A DNA stretch of 64,000 bases from Fulvivirga sp. M361. GTDB lineage: Bacteria; Bacteroidota; Bacteroidia; Cytophagales; Cyclobacteriaceae. Below, piece after piece: positions 27,220-37,473 of the stretch. Below the pieces are notes generated by a model. The model made no database searches. It saw only the letters and a list, made by a program, of their open reading frames with translations, and was not told where the DNA came from. A program made the translations under genes and the position numbers. Each line of letters opens with the position of its first letter. The first letter of the stretch is position 1. The DNA is taken from contig NZ_VKDC01000012.1 in assembly GCF_007097395.1 (NCBI RefSeq), positions 1-64,000 on the forward strand. Reading direction: 5' to 3'.

Positions 27220-27984
27220 ATGTATTCAGATTATTTAAACAGGATTGGGTTCAAAAAGAAGATCCAGGTTAACGAGGAGACCTTACAGGAGCTGCACAGG
27301 CAACATGTATTGAATATCCCTTTCGAGGACCTGGATATCCATTATGGCATTCCAATCCAACTAGAGCCAGAGGCCATCTATGACAAAGTGATCAGGAAAA
27401 TGAGAGGTGGGTTTTGTTACGAATTGAATTACCTGTTCTGGCAATTACTGAATGAATTAGGTTTCAAGGCATCGATGATATCGTCGAGAATTTACGATCA
27501 AGATCAAATACTAGGCCCCGAATTCGATCACATGTCGATCGTAGTTGATCTCAAAGACAAATGGTTGGTGGATGTGGGCTTTGGAGACTTGTTCATTTCA
27601 CCCATCAAAATGGAGGAAAATGTCATTTCCAGGGATTGGTTCAAAAGCTACAAAATCAATAAGTTAAATGAGCATGATTATACATTGTCCGAGTCAATCG
27701 ATGAAAGTGTTTTTACCAGGAGATACCAATTTAATATCCAACCAAGAAGTATAGCAGACTTTCAGCCACAGTGTAAATTCAAGCAATATTCCAGTGAATC
27801 ACATTTTGTAAAAAACATGATCTGTACATTGCCCAATGACAAGGGTAGGATTACCATTATTAATAACAGGTTCATAGAGAAAAGGGAGGGAGTAAAAAAA
27901 GAGTCCATCATTGATGGTGAAGAAGAATTATTTGGAATACTTCATGAAAGGTTCAAAATCAATATTAATAGTAAACTGTCTTAA
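27220..27984 (+). CDS. nat: Arylamine N-acetyltransferase
   Basis: Cytoplasmic enzyme that moves an acetyl group from acetyl-CoA to arylamines or hydrazines. The 254-residue protein has the complete Cys-His-Asp triad: C66 in MRGGFCYELN, H104 in EFDHMSIVV, and D118 in LVDVGFGD. The N-terminal LNIPFEDLDIHYG motif is also typical. Length is slightly below the usual 270-280, mostly at the C-terminus. It appears to be a single-gene unit. Confidence 0.95.
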   Translation: MYSDYLNRIGFKKKIQVNEETLQELHRQHVLNIPFEDLDIHYGIPIQLEPEAIYDKVIRKMRGGFCYELNYLFWQLLNELGFKASMISSRIYDQDQILGPEFDHMSIVVDLKDKWLVDVGFGDLFISPIKMEENVISRDWFKSYKINKLNEHDYTLSESIDESVFTRRYQFNIQPRSIADFQPQCKFKQYSSESHFVKNMICTLPNDKGRITIINNRFIEKREGVKKESIIDGEEELFGILHERFKININSKLS

Positions 27985-28104
27985 ATGCATATAAATGAGT
28001 ATTCATTGAATATCCCATGGCTTCATACACAGTCCAGGTATCATGGCATAAAAAAGAACGTGGTTTGTTTCTGTCAAAACAATAAATCGATTTCGTGTAA
28101 ATAG

Positions 28105-28138
28105 AACCCCAAAAAGGCTTTAATGCCAATTTGGGGTT
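28105..28138. terminator. Hairpin between convergent genes, putative terminator
   Basis: AACCCCAAA (28105-28113) pairs with TTTGGGGTT (28130-28138), with an inner GGC/GCC stem. It lies between the convergent nat and adhesin genes. No strong T-run follows on either side, so termination is likely but not certain. Confidence 0.5.
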
Positions 28139-28263
28139 ACTACACGTCCTACTAGCTAAAATCTTATTCTACTATGACTATCTTATAGGCTCAATAAGCT
28201 GTAAGTAATCATTAGAAATATCGGATGAGATGAAAAAGTCGTCCATGCAACTCATCTTTCTCA

Positions 28264-31200
28264 TTATTGCTTTATTATTTTTTGTTCATAATTGGTCCTT
28301 TTCGTGACCAAACGTAAAACATACATCCCTTTTTTCAGACTTGAAGTATCCAGGTTTATCCCGGTTGCCTCATAGGCCACAATTTGCTTCAATTGTAGCA
28401 CGCCGCTAACTGTTGTAATGGTCACCTCCACTGTTTCACTGTCATTAGAGGGTAGATAGATGTGGAGTCTGTCCTGCATAGGGTTCGGATGCACGTGCAG
28501 CTCATTGTTGCTTGACCGACCTACACCTGTTATGATATTCATAGTGATCTCAAAGTCATCCGATGCGGTAAATTCATTTTCATCCGTCACTAATACCTTT
28601 ATCGTTACGGGTCCGGCCTCACGGGTAGGAGTACCGGAGAAACTACGCGTGGCAGCTTCAAAGTTCAGCCAGGACGGTAACACATTACCATCACTGAGTG
28701 TGACGCTGTAGGTTAAGGGACTTCCTGTATTTCCAAGTGCAAAAGCATTTTCAGGTATAACAAATGAAAACTCCTGCAGTTGAAAAGCTACCTGATCGCC
28801 TATTCCATTATTCACCTTGGGGCCATTCGTAACGCCAATTTCAAAATCATCTGATACAAAAAATCCACGCTGGTCTGTAACGGTTACTTTTACCGTAACC
28901 GGCTGATCATCAACAGCAGGCGTCCCTGAAAACTCACGTGAAGTCTCATTGAAAGTAAGCCATACAGGCAGTTGATTATCATTACTGAGTGTTGCACTAT
29001 ACGTTATCTCATCCCCGGCATTCCCCGGACTAAAGGTATTTTCGGGTACTGTAAACGTAAACGGACGGAGCTCGAATGCTTCCTGGTCTTCTAAGGGATT
29101 GGCCACGGCCGGAGCATCAACCAGGGTGATCATGAATTCATCCGGCACACTCTGTCCATGCAGGTCCGTAGCCGTCACTTTCACCATTATGGAAACATCA
29201 TCACTTAATGGAGTTCCTGTAAACCGACGACCATCAAACGTAAGCCATTCGGGAAGCATGGTATCATCTGCCAGCTTTGCTGCGAAACTAAAAATATCTC
29301 CCAGTTCATCTCCGGTATCAAAAGCAGTTTCCGGTATGTCAAAAGAGAAGGTACGCTGTCGTGCCATGACTACATCTGGAATACCCTCCTTCCTGAAGGG
29401 AGGTACATTAAATTCATAAGCTCCCATATCAGGGATACCAATACGCCAAAACCCCCTTTGGTCAAACGCCTGTGTTAAAAAAAAGCCGGCGTTCAAGGCA
29501 GGACTATCACTCTTCAAGGCATGCGTAGGAGTGTTGCCGCCATTATCTGCTAAGTCTTCCAATAAAGGATCTACCGGACCTTCAGTAACTCGTGTCGCCC
29601 CGTCATTCGCTTCACTTCTTTCTTGCGTATCGCCATATAGGTCCCCTTCTGTGTTGGTATTAAATGACTGGGAACCTATGTTACCAATAAGGTTATGGCC
29701 AAGACTGGTGATGCCACCTCTTATATCATCAAAACCATCATCCGCCCGGTTACCTGCGATGATCGTGTTCTGGATCTGTACTCGTTCACTCGGAAGACTT
29801 GCATCAAAATACAACCCTCCACCAGTTACCGACTCATTATTGAAAATGGTAACATGGTCTAGTTTTACAGCTAAACTGTTACGATTCAATAATATTCCAC
29901 CAGCTGAGCTAGTCGAACGATTTCCGGATATGGTAGTGTTATTTATATCAATAGGAGCACTGCTTAAAATATGTAAACCTCCCCCTGATCCGGATGACCC
30001 CAGAGCATTGTTATTAACAATAGCCGTATTGGACATGTGCATCTCAGTATCCCTACCAACAAACAGACCTCCACCAAGGCCATCTGCGGTATTATCAGAA
30101 ATATTCACATCATTGATATACAGTGTATCGAGTGCAAGACGGGCATTGTCTGAATTCACAAATATGGCACCTCCCCAACTATCTGATGAGTTATTGTAAA
30201 ACCCGGACCTGGTAATTGACCAACGTCTCCTATTGTTTGCTCCGAGAAAAAGGGCCCCGCCTGATTGTGTGGCGATATTATTTCGAAACGTACAACGAAA
30301 TAGTATAACATCGTGGGTACTATAAAGCCCGCCACCCAGTTGCGCCTGATTGTCTTCAAATACTATTTCTATCAATCTCACTTTTCCAATACAACTGAGC
30401 CCTCCGCCTCTGGCATTGCTTGAATGTGCGCCTCTGATGGTCATATTATACAGTTGCAGATCATTATCATTAAATCTATTCGTATACTGAACAATGACGT
30501 CTACATTATCTGACGGGTCATCAATGACGCCTATGTCCCCACTTAAAATAGTGGTGTGCAGACTTACATCCCGGTCCTCCAACGAGGTTTCCGTTCCATC
30601 AAAACCACCGTAAATACGTAACCCGGGCCTGAATACACTGAATTTTGAGCTTTCTGAAGGAGTCTCTCCTCCCGGCTTATAAATGCCTTCTGCGATCCAA
30701 ATATCAGATCCATCTTCGGCTGCTGTTAAGGCATCGGTCAAATCGTTAAAAGCATTGGCCCATGAACTTCCATCATTTGTTCCTTCAGCATCGGCATCTA
30801 CAAAATACAATGTTGATCTGGCCGGAGTAGCGGCAAAAACCACATTGGATGCAGCAGATATACCCTGATCATTTTCTGCCGAAATGCGATAATAATACGT
30901 AGTTTCAGGTTTAAGTGAGTTATCAATATATCTTACTGTACCTCTACGAATGTGATGTATTATTTCGAAACCATCATCAGCGTTTAAAGATCGCTCAATG
31001 ATGTAGCCCGTCCTTGTATTAGAATTTTCCGTCCAGGTAAGTTCAATGCCTACAGCGCTATTGGGAGTAGCTGCTAAATCAGCCGGTGTATTAGGAAGTG
31101 TTCCCGATGTCAGATCAATTTGGCTGTCACCACCTGAAAACCTTGTGATGAGTCGATAATAGTATTTGGTATCCGGGTCCACGGCGGAATCTTTGTATGA

Positions 31201-31947
31201 CCTGGCATCATCAGAAAGTGTAGCAATATCTGTATAATCTGTCCCATTATCAGACCTCTGAAGCGTGAAACCTGTTTCATTACTGACCTCTAACCATGAC
31301 AGTGATATGCTGTTAGCACTGGCTATATCATTTATAAAAGGTTCAAAAATAACGGCATCATCAGAGAGCCCAATATTCGTATTATTTCTTTCCTGAAAAG
31401 TGATCCCTTCTGTACCGGAAGTATTTTCAAGGCCTTGTGTCCATGCCGGTCCTTTACAATCTTTACATTGAATCTCTACCGTATTCAAACGTTCGGAAAG
31501 TTTTATTTGAAAGCTGACAGACTCACTAAACGAATTAAAAAAGCGGACGCGGTCGAATTGAACTACAAATTTTCGAAAAGGAGCAATACCTATGGTTTGA
31601 TAGGAGATTGTTCCTCCCCTTTCGGGGTCCAGGTTTTGCCAACTTCCTGCAATAACAGCATTGGGAGTCCTGCTATCGGGGATTTCCTGTCCCCCACAAC
31701 AAAAACGCCCGGGCCTTAAAAAGGAAATATAACCGTTGGAGCCTATATATACACTGGTATAGGCTTGTCCAAAAAACTTGAAGGGAAAACCAATATCTGC
31801 TGATCTAGATTCTTGACTTTTCAAACGGACAAATTCAGGAAATGCCAGATCCTCGTAAGAAAACCCCGAAGTATTTGCAACGTAGCTTTCTTGTGACCAA
31901 CTTATTAAAGGTGAAACAAATAGAACTATCCATAAAAAATGTCGCAT
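28264..31947 (-). CDS. Large multidomain T9SS-secreted adhesin-like protein
   Basis: A 1227-residue secreted protein. Order: signal peptide (1-19); a nidogen-like beta domain (about 25-205, GFPFKFFGQAYTSVYIGSNGY); two fibronectin type III domains (about 207-375); a right-handed parallel beta helix (about 380-840) with LYFVDADAEGTNDGSSWANA at its start and many GGGL turns. Three cadherin-like/He_PIG repeats (about 850-1140) follow, each ending in PxWLxF...FSGTP and VKVTVTD. A T9SS sorting domain (about 1150-1227) contains VHPNPMQDRLHI and ends EQKIIKQ. The architecture suggests a surface adhesin or carbohydrate-binding protein; no catalytic residues are identified. Confidence 0.88.
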   Translation of the reverse strand: MRHFLWIVLFVSPLISWSQESYVANTSGFSYEDLAFPEFVRLKSQESRSADIGFPFKFFGQAYTSVYIGSNGYISFLRPGRFCCGGQEIPDSRTPNAVIAGSWQNLDPERGGTISYQTIGIAPFRKFVVQFDRVRFFNSFSESVSFQIKLSERLNTVEIQCKDCKGPAWTQGLENTSGTEGITFQERNNTNIGLSDDAVIFEPFINDIASANSISLSWLEVSNETGFTLQRSDNGTDYTDIATLSDDARSYKDSAVDPDTKYYYRLITRFSGGDSQIDLTSGTLPNTPADLAATPNSAVGIELTWTENSNTRTGYIIERSLNADDGFEIIHHIRRGTVRYIDNSLKPETTYYYRISAENDQGISAASNVVFAATPARSTLYFVDADAEGTNDGSSWANAFNDLTDALTAAEDGSDIWIAEGIYKPGGETPSESSKFSVFRPGLRIYGGFDGTETSLEDRDVSLHTTILSGDIGVIDDPSDNVDVIVQYTNRFNDNDLQLYNMTIRGAHSSNARGGGLSCIGKVRLIEIVFEDNQAQLGGGLYSTHDVILFRCTFRNNIATQSGGALFLGANNRRRWSITRSGFYNNSSDSWGGAIFVNSDNARLALDTLYINDVNISDNTADGLGGGLFVGRDTEMHMSNTAIVNNNALGSSGSGGGLHILSSAPIDINNTTISGNRSTSSAGGILLNRNSLAVKLDHVTIFNNESVTGGGLYFDASLPSERVQIQNTIIAGNRADDGFDDIRGGITSLGHNLIGNIGSQSFNTNTEGDLYGDTQERSEANDGATRVTEGPVDPLLEDLADNGGNTPTHALKSDSPALNAGFFLTQAFDQRGFWRIGIPDMGAYEFNVPPFRKEGIPDVVMARQRTFSFDIPETAFDTGDELGDIFSFAAKLADDTMLPEWLTFDGRRFTGTPLSDDVSIMVKVTATDLHGQSVPDEFMITLVDAPAVANPLEDQEAFELRPFTFTVPENTFSPGNAGDEITYSATLSNDNQLPVWLTFNETSREFSGTPAVDDQPVTVKVTVTDQRGFFVSDDFEIGVTNGPKVNNGIGDQVAFQLQEFSFVIPENAFALGNTGSPLTYSVTLSDGNVLPSWLNFEAATRSFSGTPTREAGPVTIKVLVTDENEFTASDDFEITMNIITGVGRSSNNELHVHPNPMQDRLHIYLPSNDSETVEVTITTVSGVLQLKQIVAYEATGINLDTSSLKKGMYVLRLVTKRTNYEQKIIKQ

Positions 31948-32396
31948 AGACGATTACTTTTTGTACTTCTGAAAAATGATCCTGGTGAACCTGATCTTAG
32001 TGTGGTTGTGAATAACCCACTTCCAGCTATTATTATCAATGACCAAGGTTGGTCATTTTTCATTCTTCTGATGTCAGGAAATCAGGCCCTGGTAGCTTGG
32101 TACAGATCATCTCAAGGCTATCGGATAATAGAAAAAGAAAGGGATCTCAGAACAAATAATTGTTATACCCAAGAAAGCAGACCAATCTATATATAATAAA
32201 CCCGCCGTTTTAAGAAAATAAGCGATGAGTTGGACCACACAGTAATAAGGATGCTGGAACACCTCTTTTCGGAATACCAACACGATCCTAACAAGGTGTT
32301 CGTGTATAGATCGGCTTTAGAAAGTGGTTTGCTTTAGAGTTTAATCACCGTGACGCAGGCATAGGGTGATCTTTAAAATGGTATATTCGCCGCTCC
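31948..32396. other. Intergenic region with a possible gene remnant
   Basis: 449 bases between two leftward genes. On the plus strand 32200-32337 is an open stretch of 45 codons with protein-like composition (DELDHTVIRMLEHLFSEY followed by a short tail), ending in TAG but with no good start. It may be the tail of a decayed gene or chance. A second plus-strand ORF near 31939-32196 looks non-coding. The promoter of the adhesin gene should lie at the left edge. Confidence 0.3.
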
Positions 32397-33581
32397 TCAC
32401 TGATAAGGTTCCGGTGTCTCAGTCCGTGCCCCTGCCCTTACACGGCAATCCCCACATGGCCGGGGGTCTCGCTGTTTGAATTTTAGCAGTGATTCAGGAA
32501 TAAAAATACTGTTTTTCTGAACAGAATAGGCTCCGAAAAAACCTATGACGGGTTCACCTTCATCTGCTACATTGAAAATATTTCCTCGAATACTGATGGG
32601 AGGAGGATCGAAAAGCTCTCCATCTATTTCATCCAGAACTTTCAACCTGCTGTTGAAATCGAAAGCTTCTTCCGGTACGGCATATTGTTCCACCTCTACA
32701 TGATACAACTTCTCTGAAGGCACCCCCTCACCGGTAAATCGCAGCCCGTTGTCTTCAATAAAACCGACGGGTAATGATATCCGCTGGCCATCATTCAAAT
32801 TAGTTGAAAATGCTGTCTCAATTTCGGCCCGGTTATCTTCCAATATCCAGCAATCGCGTGCGCCGTTATCTGTCGGGTCAAAAGGACAACATGTTTGTGA
32901 CGAAAGATTATCTTCTGCGGTAGAGATACGGTATATTCCATTGATCCGCCAAAAATAGTAATTGTCTTCACCGGGAGGGTCTTGCCAGGAAGCGATTACT
33001 TCCACTCCTGAGGGCTTAATAACAGGGTCCAGGCTGGGTAATTCCTTGAACAAAAGGTGTAAAGAATCTAATGGAGGTGTGGGCCTTATCGTCTGTGGTA
33101 AGGAGCGGTATACTTTGTTATCATCCGTACAGATCTCAAGAATGTAGGTATTGCCTATCTCTCCCTTAAAAGTGGCGGGTGTCCAGTAATTGGTCAATAC
33201 CTCTACGAAGTTCAGACCTATTCCACATCCGGGGGGGATGATGAACACATCTTTTCGCCTCACCGATTCCCTTCTTACAGGCGTCACCTGACCGTTTTGA
33301 TCAATTATCCGTACCTCGGCATCAATATTAGGGGTAGCTCCATCATCTCGTATACCGGAAAATTTCGCCAACCTGGAAACACGAAAAACATGCGGGCCAA
33401 AATCATCATCAATAAACCCTTCGACTACCAGCGTATTTTCAAAAGCCGAAGGTTTTACATCTAGTGGAGTAACACAGGCCGATAGTAATACCAAGCTGGC
33501 AACAGCCATCGCTGAAATAGCTGTAGTGACAGGACAGATCGTTTTAAAATTCCTTCCCGGAAGCTTCGAAGCTGTTTTCAT
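32397..33581 (-). CDS. DUF4249 lipoprotein (second copy)
   Basis: A 394-residue lipoprotein with lipobox LLSAC. The DUF4249 family is recognised by the N-terminal LVVEGFIDDDFGPHVFRVSR, the central SGVEVIASWQDPP and the FFGAYSVQKNSIFIP segment. DUF4249 proteins are typically encoded next to TonB-dependent receptors, presumably as surface lipoprotein partners. It is clearly a duplicate of the gene at 33618-34775, with collinear similarity over the full length, including paired cysteines near TCCPFDPTDN and the C-terminal CGDC. It is last in a three-gene operon with the receptor. Confidence 0.9.
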   Translation of the reverse strand: MKTASKLPGRNFKTICPVTTAISAMAVASLVLLSACVTPLDVKPSAFENTLVVEGFIDDDFGPHVFRVSRLAKFSGIRDDGATPNIDAEVRIIDQNGQVTPVRRESVRRKDVFIIPPGCGIGLNFVEVLTNYWTPATFKGEIGNTYILEICTDDNKVYRSLPQTIRPTPPLDSLHLLFKELPSLDPVIKPSGVEVIASWQDPPGEDNYYFWRINGIYRISTAEDNLSSQTCCPFDPTDNGARDCWILEDNRAEIETAFSTNLNDGQRISLPVGFIEDNGLRFTGEGVPSEKLYHVEVEQYAVPEEAFDFNSRLKVLDEIDGELFDPPPISIRGNIFNVADEGEPVIGFFGAYSVQKNSIFIPESLLKFKQRDPRPCGDCRVRAGARTETPEPYQ

Positions 33582-33617
33582 AAGACTGAACGTGCTACAT
33601 TATCTGGATCTGTTTTA

Positions 33618-34775
33618 CTATTGATAAGGCTCAGGCACTTCTACTTGTGCACCTGCACGTATACGGCAGTCACCACATGGGTTTGTAAACCGCTGCCGGA
33701 ACTTCAGTAATTCTTTCGAAATAAAAATATCTTTTTTCTGAACTGAATAGGCCCCGAAAAAACCAATCACCGGCTCTCTGACATCATTTATATTGAATAT
33801 GTTACCTCGTATACTTAACGGAGGAGGGTCGAATATTTCTCCATCGATCTCATCCAGTATGTTAAGGTTTTGATAGAAATTAAACGCACCTTCAGGGACC
33901 TGATAGTGTTCCACTTCCACATGATACAGCTTTTCTTCCGGCAGCGTCAGGCTGGCAAACCTAAGGCCGTTATCTTCAATAAAGGCTACCTTGGTGGATA
34001 TCCGCTCTCCATTCACCCGGTCATCAGAAAAGGCGATTTCATTTCCCTCCAAGTCCCGTTCTATGATCCAACAGTTCCGTTCTTTATTATCGGTAGGATC
34101 AAAAAAGCAACATGTACCACCGGGAAGTCCTTCCTCAGAAGTAGAGATCCGGTAGGTCCCGTTGATCCGCCAGAAGTAATAGTTAGCTTCTTCAGGCGGG
34201 TCCTGCCATATGGCCAGCACCTCCACTCCTGATGGCTTTACGATATCGTCCAGGCTGGGAAGTTCTTTAAAAGCCAGGTCCAGGGCCTCTAATGGAGGGG
34301 TGGGTTGCATAGTCTGGGGTTCCGAACGATAAACTTTACCATCTAGTGTCCTGATCTCAAGCGTGTAGGTATTACCCACCTCCCCTTTAAAACTTCCAGG
34401 GGTTCTATACGATGTCTGAACATCAACAAAGTTTATCATGATATTACACCCTGGAGGTTCATTGAAAAGGTCTTTTCTCCTCACCGTTTCTCGCCTTAAT
34501 ACAGTCACCTGACCGTTCTGATCTTCTATACTTACGTCAGCATCAATAAGTGGTGTGGCACCTCCGTCACGTATACCGGCAAACCGGCTCACTCTTGAAA
34601 CACGAAAAGAATGTGGTCCAAAATCATCATTAATGAACCCTTCCACTACCAGGTAATCTTCAAAATCTGAAGGTTCCTGATCTAAAGAAGTGATACAGGC
34701 GGCTAAGGATAACAGTAGCGCTATGGCCACTGATAAGATCATCACTTTATTTTTTAGAGGTATTCTTTTCATCAC
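33618..34775 (-). CDS. DUF4249 lipoprotein (first copy)
   Basis: A 385-residue lipoprotein with lipobox LLSLAAC. It shares the full DUF4249 layout with its downstream duplicate: LVVEGFINDDFGPHSFRVSR, SGVEVLAIWQDPP, TCCFFDPTDN, FFGAYSVQKKDIFI and a final CGDCRIRAGA. Its start is one base after the receptor stop, so the two are tightly coupled. It probably forms an outer-membrane complex with the receptor, in a manner comparable to SusD-like lids, although DUF4249 is not SusD. The ligand is unknown. Confidence 0.9.
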   Translation of the reverse strand: MMKRIPLKNKVMILSVAIALLLSLAACITSLDQEPSDFEDYLVVEGFINDDFGPHSFRVSRVSRFAGIRDGGATPLIDADVSIEDQNGQVTVLRRETVRRKDLFNEPPGCNIMINFVDVQTSYRTPGSFKGEVGNTYTLEIRTLDGKVYRSEPQTMQPTPPLEALDLAFKELPSLDDIVKPSGVEVLAIWQDPPEEANYYFWRINGTYRISTSEEGLPGGTCCFFDPTDNKERNCWIIERDLEGNEIAFSDDRVNGERISTKVAFIEDNGLRFASLTLPEEKLYHVEVEHYQVPEGAFNFYQNLNILDEIDGEIFDPPPLSIRGNIFNINDVREPVIGFFGAYSVQKKDIFISKELLKFRQRFTNPCGDCRIRAGAQVEVPEPYQ

Positions 34776-34776
34776 A

Positions 34777-37158
34777 TCAAAACTCTACTTCATAACTGAT
34801 AGAAGGAAACGGTGCCCCTACTACTGAAAGCTTAAATGCACCTGGTTGCTGTCCGGGAAAGTCCTGGAAGAATACAGAAAAGGGGTTTTTTCTACCATAC
34901 AGGTTATACACTGCCAGCGTCCATTTACCTCCAAAGACTTTCCGTTTGCTGGGAAAGTTAAATTGCAAAGACACATCCAGGCGATGGTTGGCAGGTCCTC
35001 TGAGATTATTCCTTTCGCCATAGAAAGCCAGTTCTCTTCTGCGGTACTGAAATTTACCTTCCGGAATGGTGAAAGGACGGCCTGTGCTATAGTTAAATAC
35101 ACTGGAAAAAGTAACATTCTTTCCCAGCCGGTAATTGGCAATCAGATTAAGCACATGGGGAGTATCAAAATTGGATGAAAACGTTTCTCCATCATTTATC
35201 TTTTCTTCGTCAAATGGCCCGTTAACTTCTCTCAGACTCCTTGAGTAGGTATAACTGACCCACCCATTTAATCTGCCATAATTTTTATTGATAAAAAGTT
35301 CTACACCATATGCTTGACCTGTTCCGGAGATCAACTCCGTTTCCAAATTAGGGTTAACAAAGAGGTCTGCTCCATCCTTAAAATCCACAAGGTTTTCCAG
35401 GTCCTTATAAAAGCCCTGGATAGAGGTTTCTATTCGATTATTCTTAAAGTTTTTAAACAAGCCCAGCGAATACTGAGATACAATCTGTGGCTCCAGGAAA
35501 GGGTCACTTAGCTTCCATACATCGGTAGGGGATACACTTGTGGTGTTGGTGATCAGGTGAATATATTGATACACCCGACTGTATCCACCTTTAATGGAAG
35601 TACTTTTATTTAGTTGGTATTTCAAAGCCGCACGTGGTTCAAAGCCATTATAACTTTGTATATCTTCCCCATCAAACTCCCTGGTAGAGATGATGGTATT
35701 TACACTTTTGGTTCGGTTAGGGTCATATTCATTGACCGTACCAGGTCCCCGGTTTTTAAAATCGGAATACCTGAGACCATAAGAAAGTCCAAGCGGACCT
35801 ATCAAGTCAATATCATGTTGAAAATAAACACCCGATTCTATAGCATTCTCGGCATCAATAGTAGCAGGTAATACACTTGATCCGGGTGCAGGCATGAGCT
35901 TACCCAGTTTGTTTTCGAGAAACTTGGTCTGTACACCTACTTTGATGGTCTGCTTCTGTGAAGGGCTGAAATTAAAATTCAGGTTTAACTCATTATGTAT
36001 GATCTGAGTTTCCAGGTCAAAATCATTCAACGGGGTATCATCGATAAGATTGGAAGTATAGGTGCTTCTGACTCCACTGACATCAAACGATAATTGCTCA
36101 TTTATAGTAGAATTCCAACGAAATACCTGGGCTGTATTCTGCCACCGGTTCTCTACATTGTCGGCAAATTGAAATTGATCACCACTGATATAAAATGAAT
36201 ATTCCAGGTTGTTTTTCTTATTAATAATATAATTCACCACAGCATTGGCATCAAAAAACGACGCTGTACTGTTAGCAATATTAGCATCTTTGGTTTGCCT
36301 TAAAAGCCAGTTTGGGTAGGCGATCCTGCCAGCCACCATCACGGAAAGCTTTTCATTCACTACAGGCCCGCGTATTGAAAATTTGGAAGCCGTAGTACCT
36401 GCCGTAACATCCCCGCCCCACTGTCGGAAATTACCTTTTTTATACGTTACATCTACTACCGATGAAGCCCTGCCGCCATAGTTAGCAGGAATGGCTCCTT
36501 TGTGAAGGGTCACGTCACGTACCACACTTGCATTAAAACCGGAAAAGAAGCCAAACAAATGATAGGGGTTGTACAAAGTGGCGCCTCCCAACATTACCAA
36601 ATTCTGATCTATTCCACCGCCACGCACATTGAAACCACTGGAAGCCTCTCCCTGAGTGGAGACTCCGGGTAGTAATGTCAGACTTCTCAGGACGTTCACT
36701 TCACCTCCGAGCGGTGGCAAAGTTTTAATGGATTCAATCTTAAGAACTTCTTTACCGATAGTTTTACTGGCTACATTTTTATCCGCTCCTTCTGATTGAA
36801 AAACCACCTCATCCAACTCCAGGATATTTTCCTTCATACGAAAATTGACATTACCTGGTCCTTTGAGGTCTATTTTTTTTACCTGGGTCTCGTAACCTAT
36901 GATACTGACCTGTATGATGTACAACCCTTCATAAAGGCTAAAGTTAAACTTGCCTTCCTCATCGCTACTCATCCCTATGTTTTGACGCTCAATAAAAACA
37001 TTGGCCCCACTGATCCTTTCGCCGGTAGCACTGTTAAAAACAGTTCCGGTAACGTTATATGGGGGATCCGCCTTTTTACCATAACCAATAAGAATACTGC
37101 GCTGCGCAATGAGGGGAGAACAATACAAGAGAAGCATGCCAAAAACTATGTTTCGCAT
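34777..37158 (-). CDS. TonB-dependent receptor with CarboxypepD-like N-domain
   Basis: A 793-residue outer-membrane receptor. Signal peptide at 1-18; a carboxypeptidase-D regulatory-like beta domain at about 36-112 (VTGTVFNSATGERISGANVFI); plug domain at about 140-245 (VLRSLTLLPGVSTQGEASSGFNVRGGGIDQNLVML); then a 22-strand-type barrel ending in PSISYEVEF with the terminal aromatic residue. It is first in an operon with two DUF4249 lipoproteins. It takes up an unknown large substrate with energy from TonB. No adjacent catabolic enzymes, so the substrate cannot be inferred. Confidence 0.95.
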   Translation of the reverse strand: MRNIVFGMLLLYCSPLIAQRSILIGYGKKADPPYNVTGTVFNSATGERISGANVFIERQNIGMSSDEEGKFNFSLYEGLYIIQVSIIGYETQVKKIDLKGPGNVNFRMKENILELDEVVFQSEGADKNVASKTIGKEVLKIESIKTLPPLGGEVNVLRSLTLLPGVSTQGEASSGFNVRGGGIDQNLVMLGGATLYNPYHLFGFFSGFNASVVRDVTLHKGAIPANYGGRASSVVDVTYKKGNFRQWGGDVTAGTTASKFSIRGPVVNEKLSVMVAGRIAYPNWLLRQTKDANIANSTASFFDANAVVNYIINKKNNLEYSFYISGDQFQFADNVENRWQNTAQVFRWNSTINEQLSFDVSGVRSTYTSNLIDDTPLNDFDLETQIIHNELNLNFNFSPSQKQTIKVGVQTKFLENKLGKLMPAPGSSVLPATIDAENAIESGVYFQHDIDLIGPLGLSYGLRYSDFKNRGPGTVNEYDPNRTKSVNTIISTREFDGEDIQSYNGFEPRAALKYQLNKSTSIKGGYSRVYQYIHLITNTTSVSPTDVWKLSDPFLEPQIVSQYSLGLFKNFKNNRIETSIQGFYKDLENLVDFKDGADLFVNPNLETELISGTGQAYGVELFINKNYGRLNGWVSYTYSRSLREVNGPFDEEKINDGETFSSNFDTPHVLNLIANYRLGKNVTFSSVFNYSTGRPFTIPEGKFQYRRRELAFYGERNNLRGPANHRLDVSLQFNFPSKRKVFGGKWTLAVYNLYGRKNPFSVFFQDFPGQQPGAFKLSVVGAPFPSISYEVEF

Positions 37159-37473
37159 TTTAGTCGGGTTCGGTTCAGGTTAAACAAGTATGATGCTATT
37201 CACAATTATGACTAGCCACTCATACCAATAAAAGAGTAATTAGGATTTGGCCTGTCAGGGAAGATACAAAAAAAGAGTATTTTCTACAGATGTAGGGATT
37301 AAAAAATCAAATTATATCCCTAAATACGAGGGGTATTTTATACGAACGGCGATACAACCGTCTGAAATTTCCAATCATAAAATCAGAGGTGCATCAGATT
37401 AGCATTAAATGGTAAAGGGCCATATTATTATGAGTGCTACGGCCCTTTCAAAATCGCAGGTGGCTTTAAAAAA
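37159..37473. other. Intergenic region with a weak hairpin
   Basis: 315 bases. AAAGGGCC (37414-37421) pairs with GGCCCTTT (37441-37448) over a 19-base loop, just past the stop of the leftward coiled-coil lipoprotein gene. It may be its terminator, but no T-run follows. The receptor operon promoter should lie at the left end; no clear consensus was found. Confidence 0.4.

Noticed and set aside
29531-30199. 222-codon open frame on the plus strand inside the large adhesin gene
   Set aside because: It is antisense to the beta-helix domain, whose own protein has clear domains and signal peptide; composition (Pro/Ser-rich) is that of a shadow frame.
31939-32196. 85-codon plus-strand ORF beside the adhesin gene start
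   Set aside because: It overlaps the adhesin start region, has no recognisable features and no matching neighbour; likely chance.
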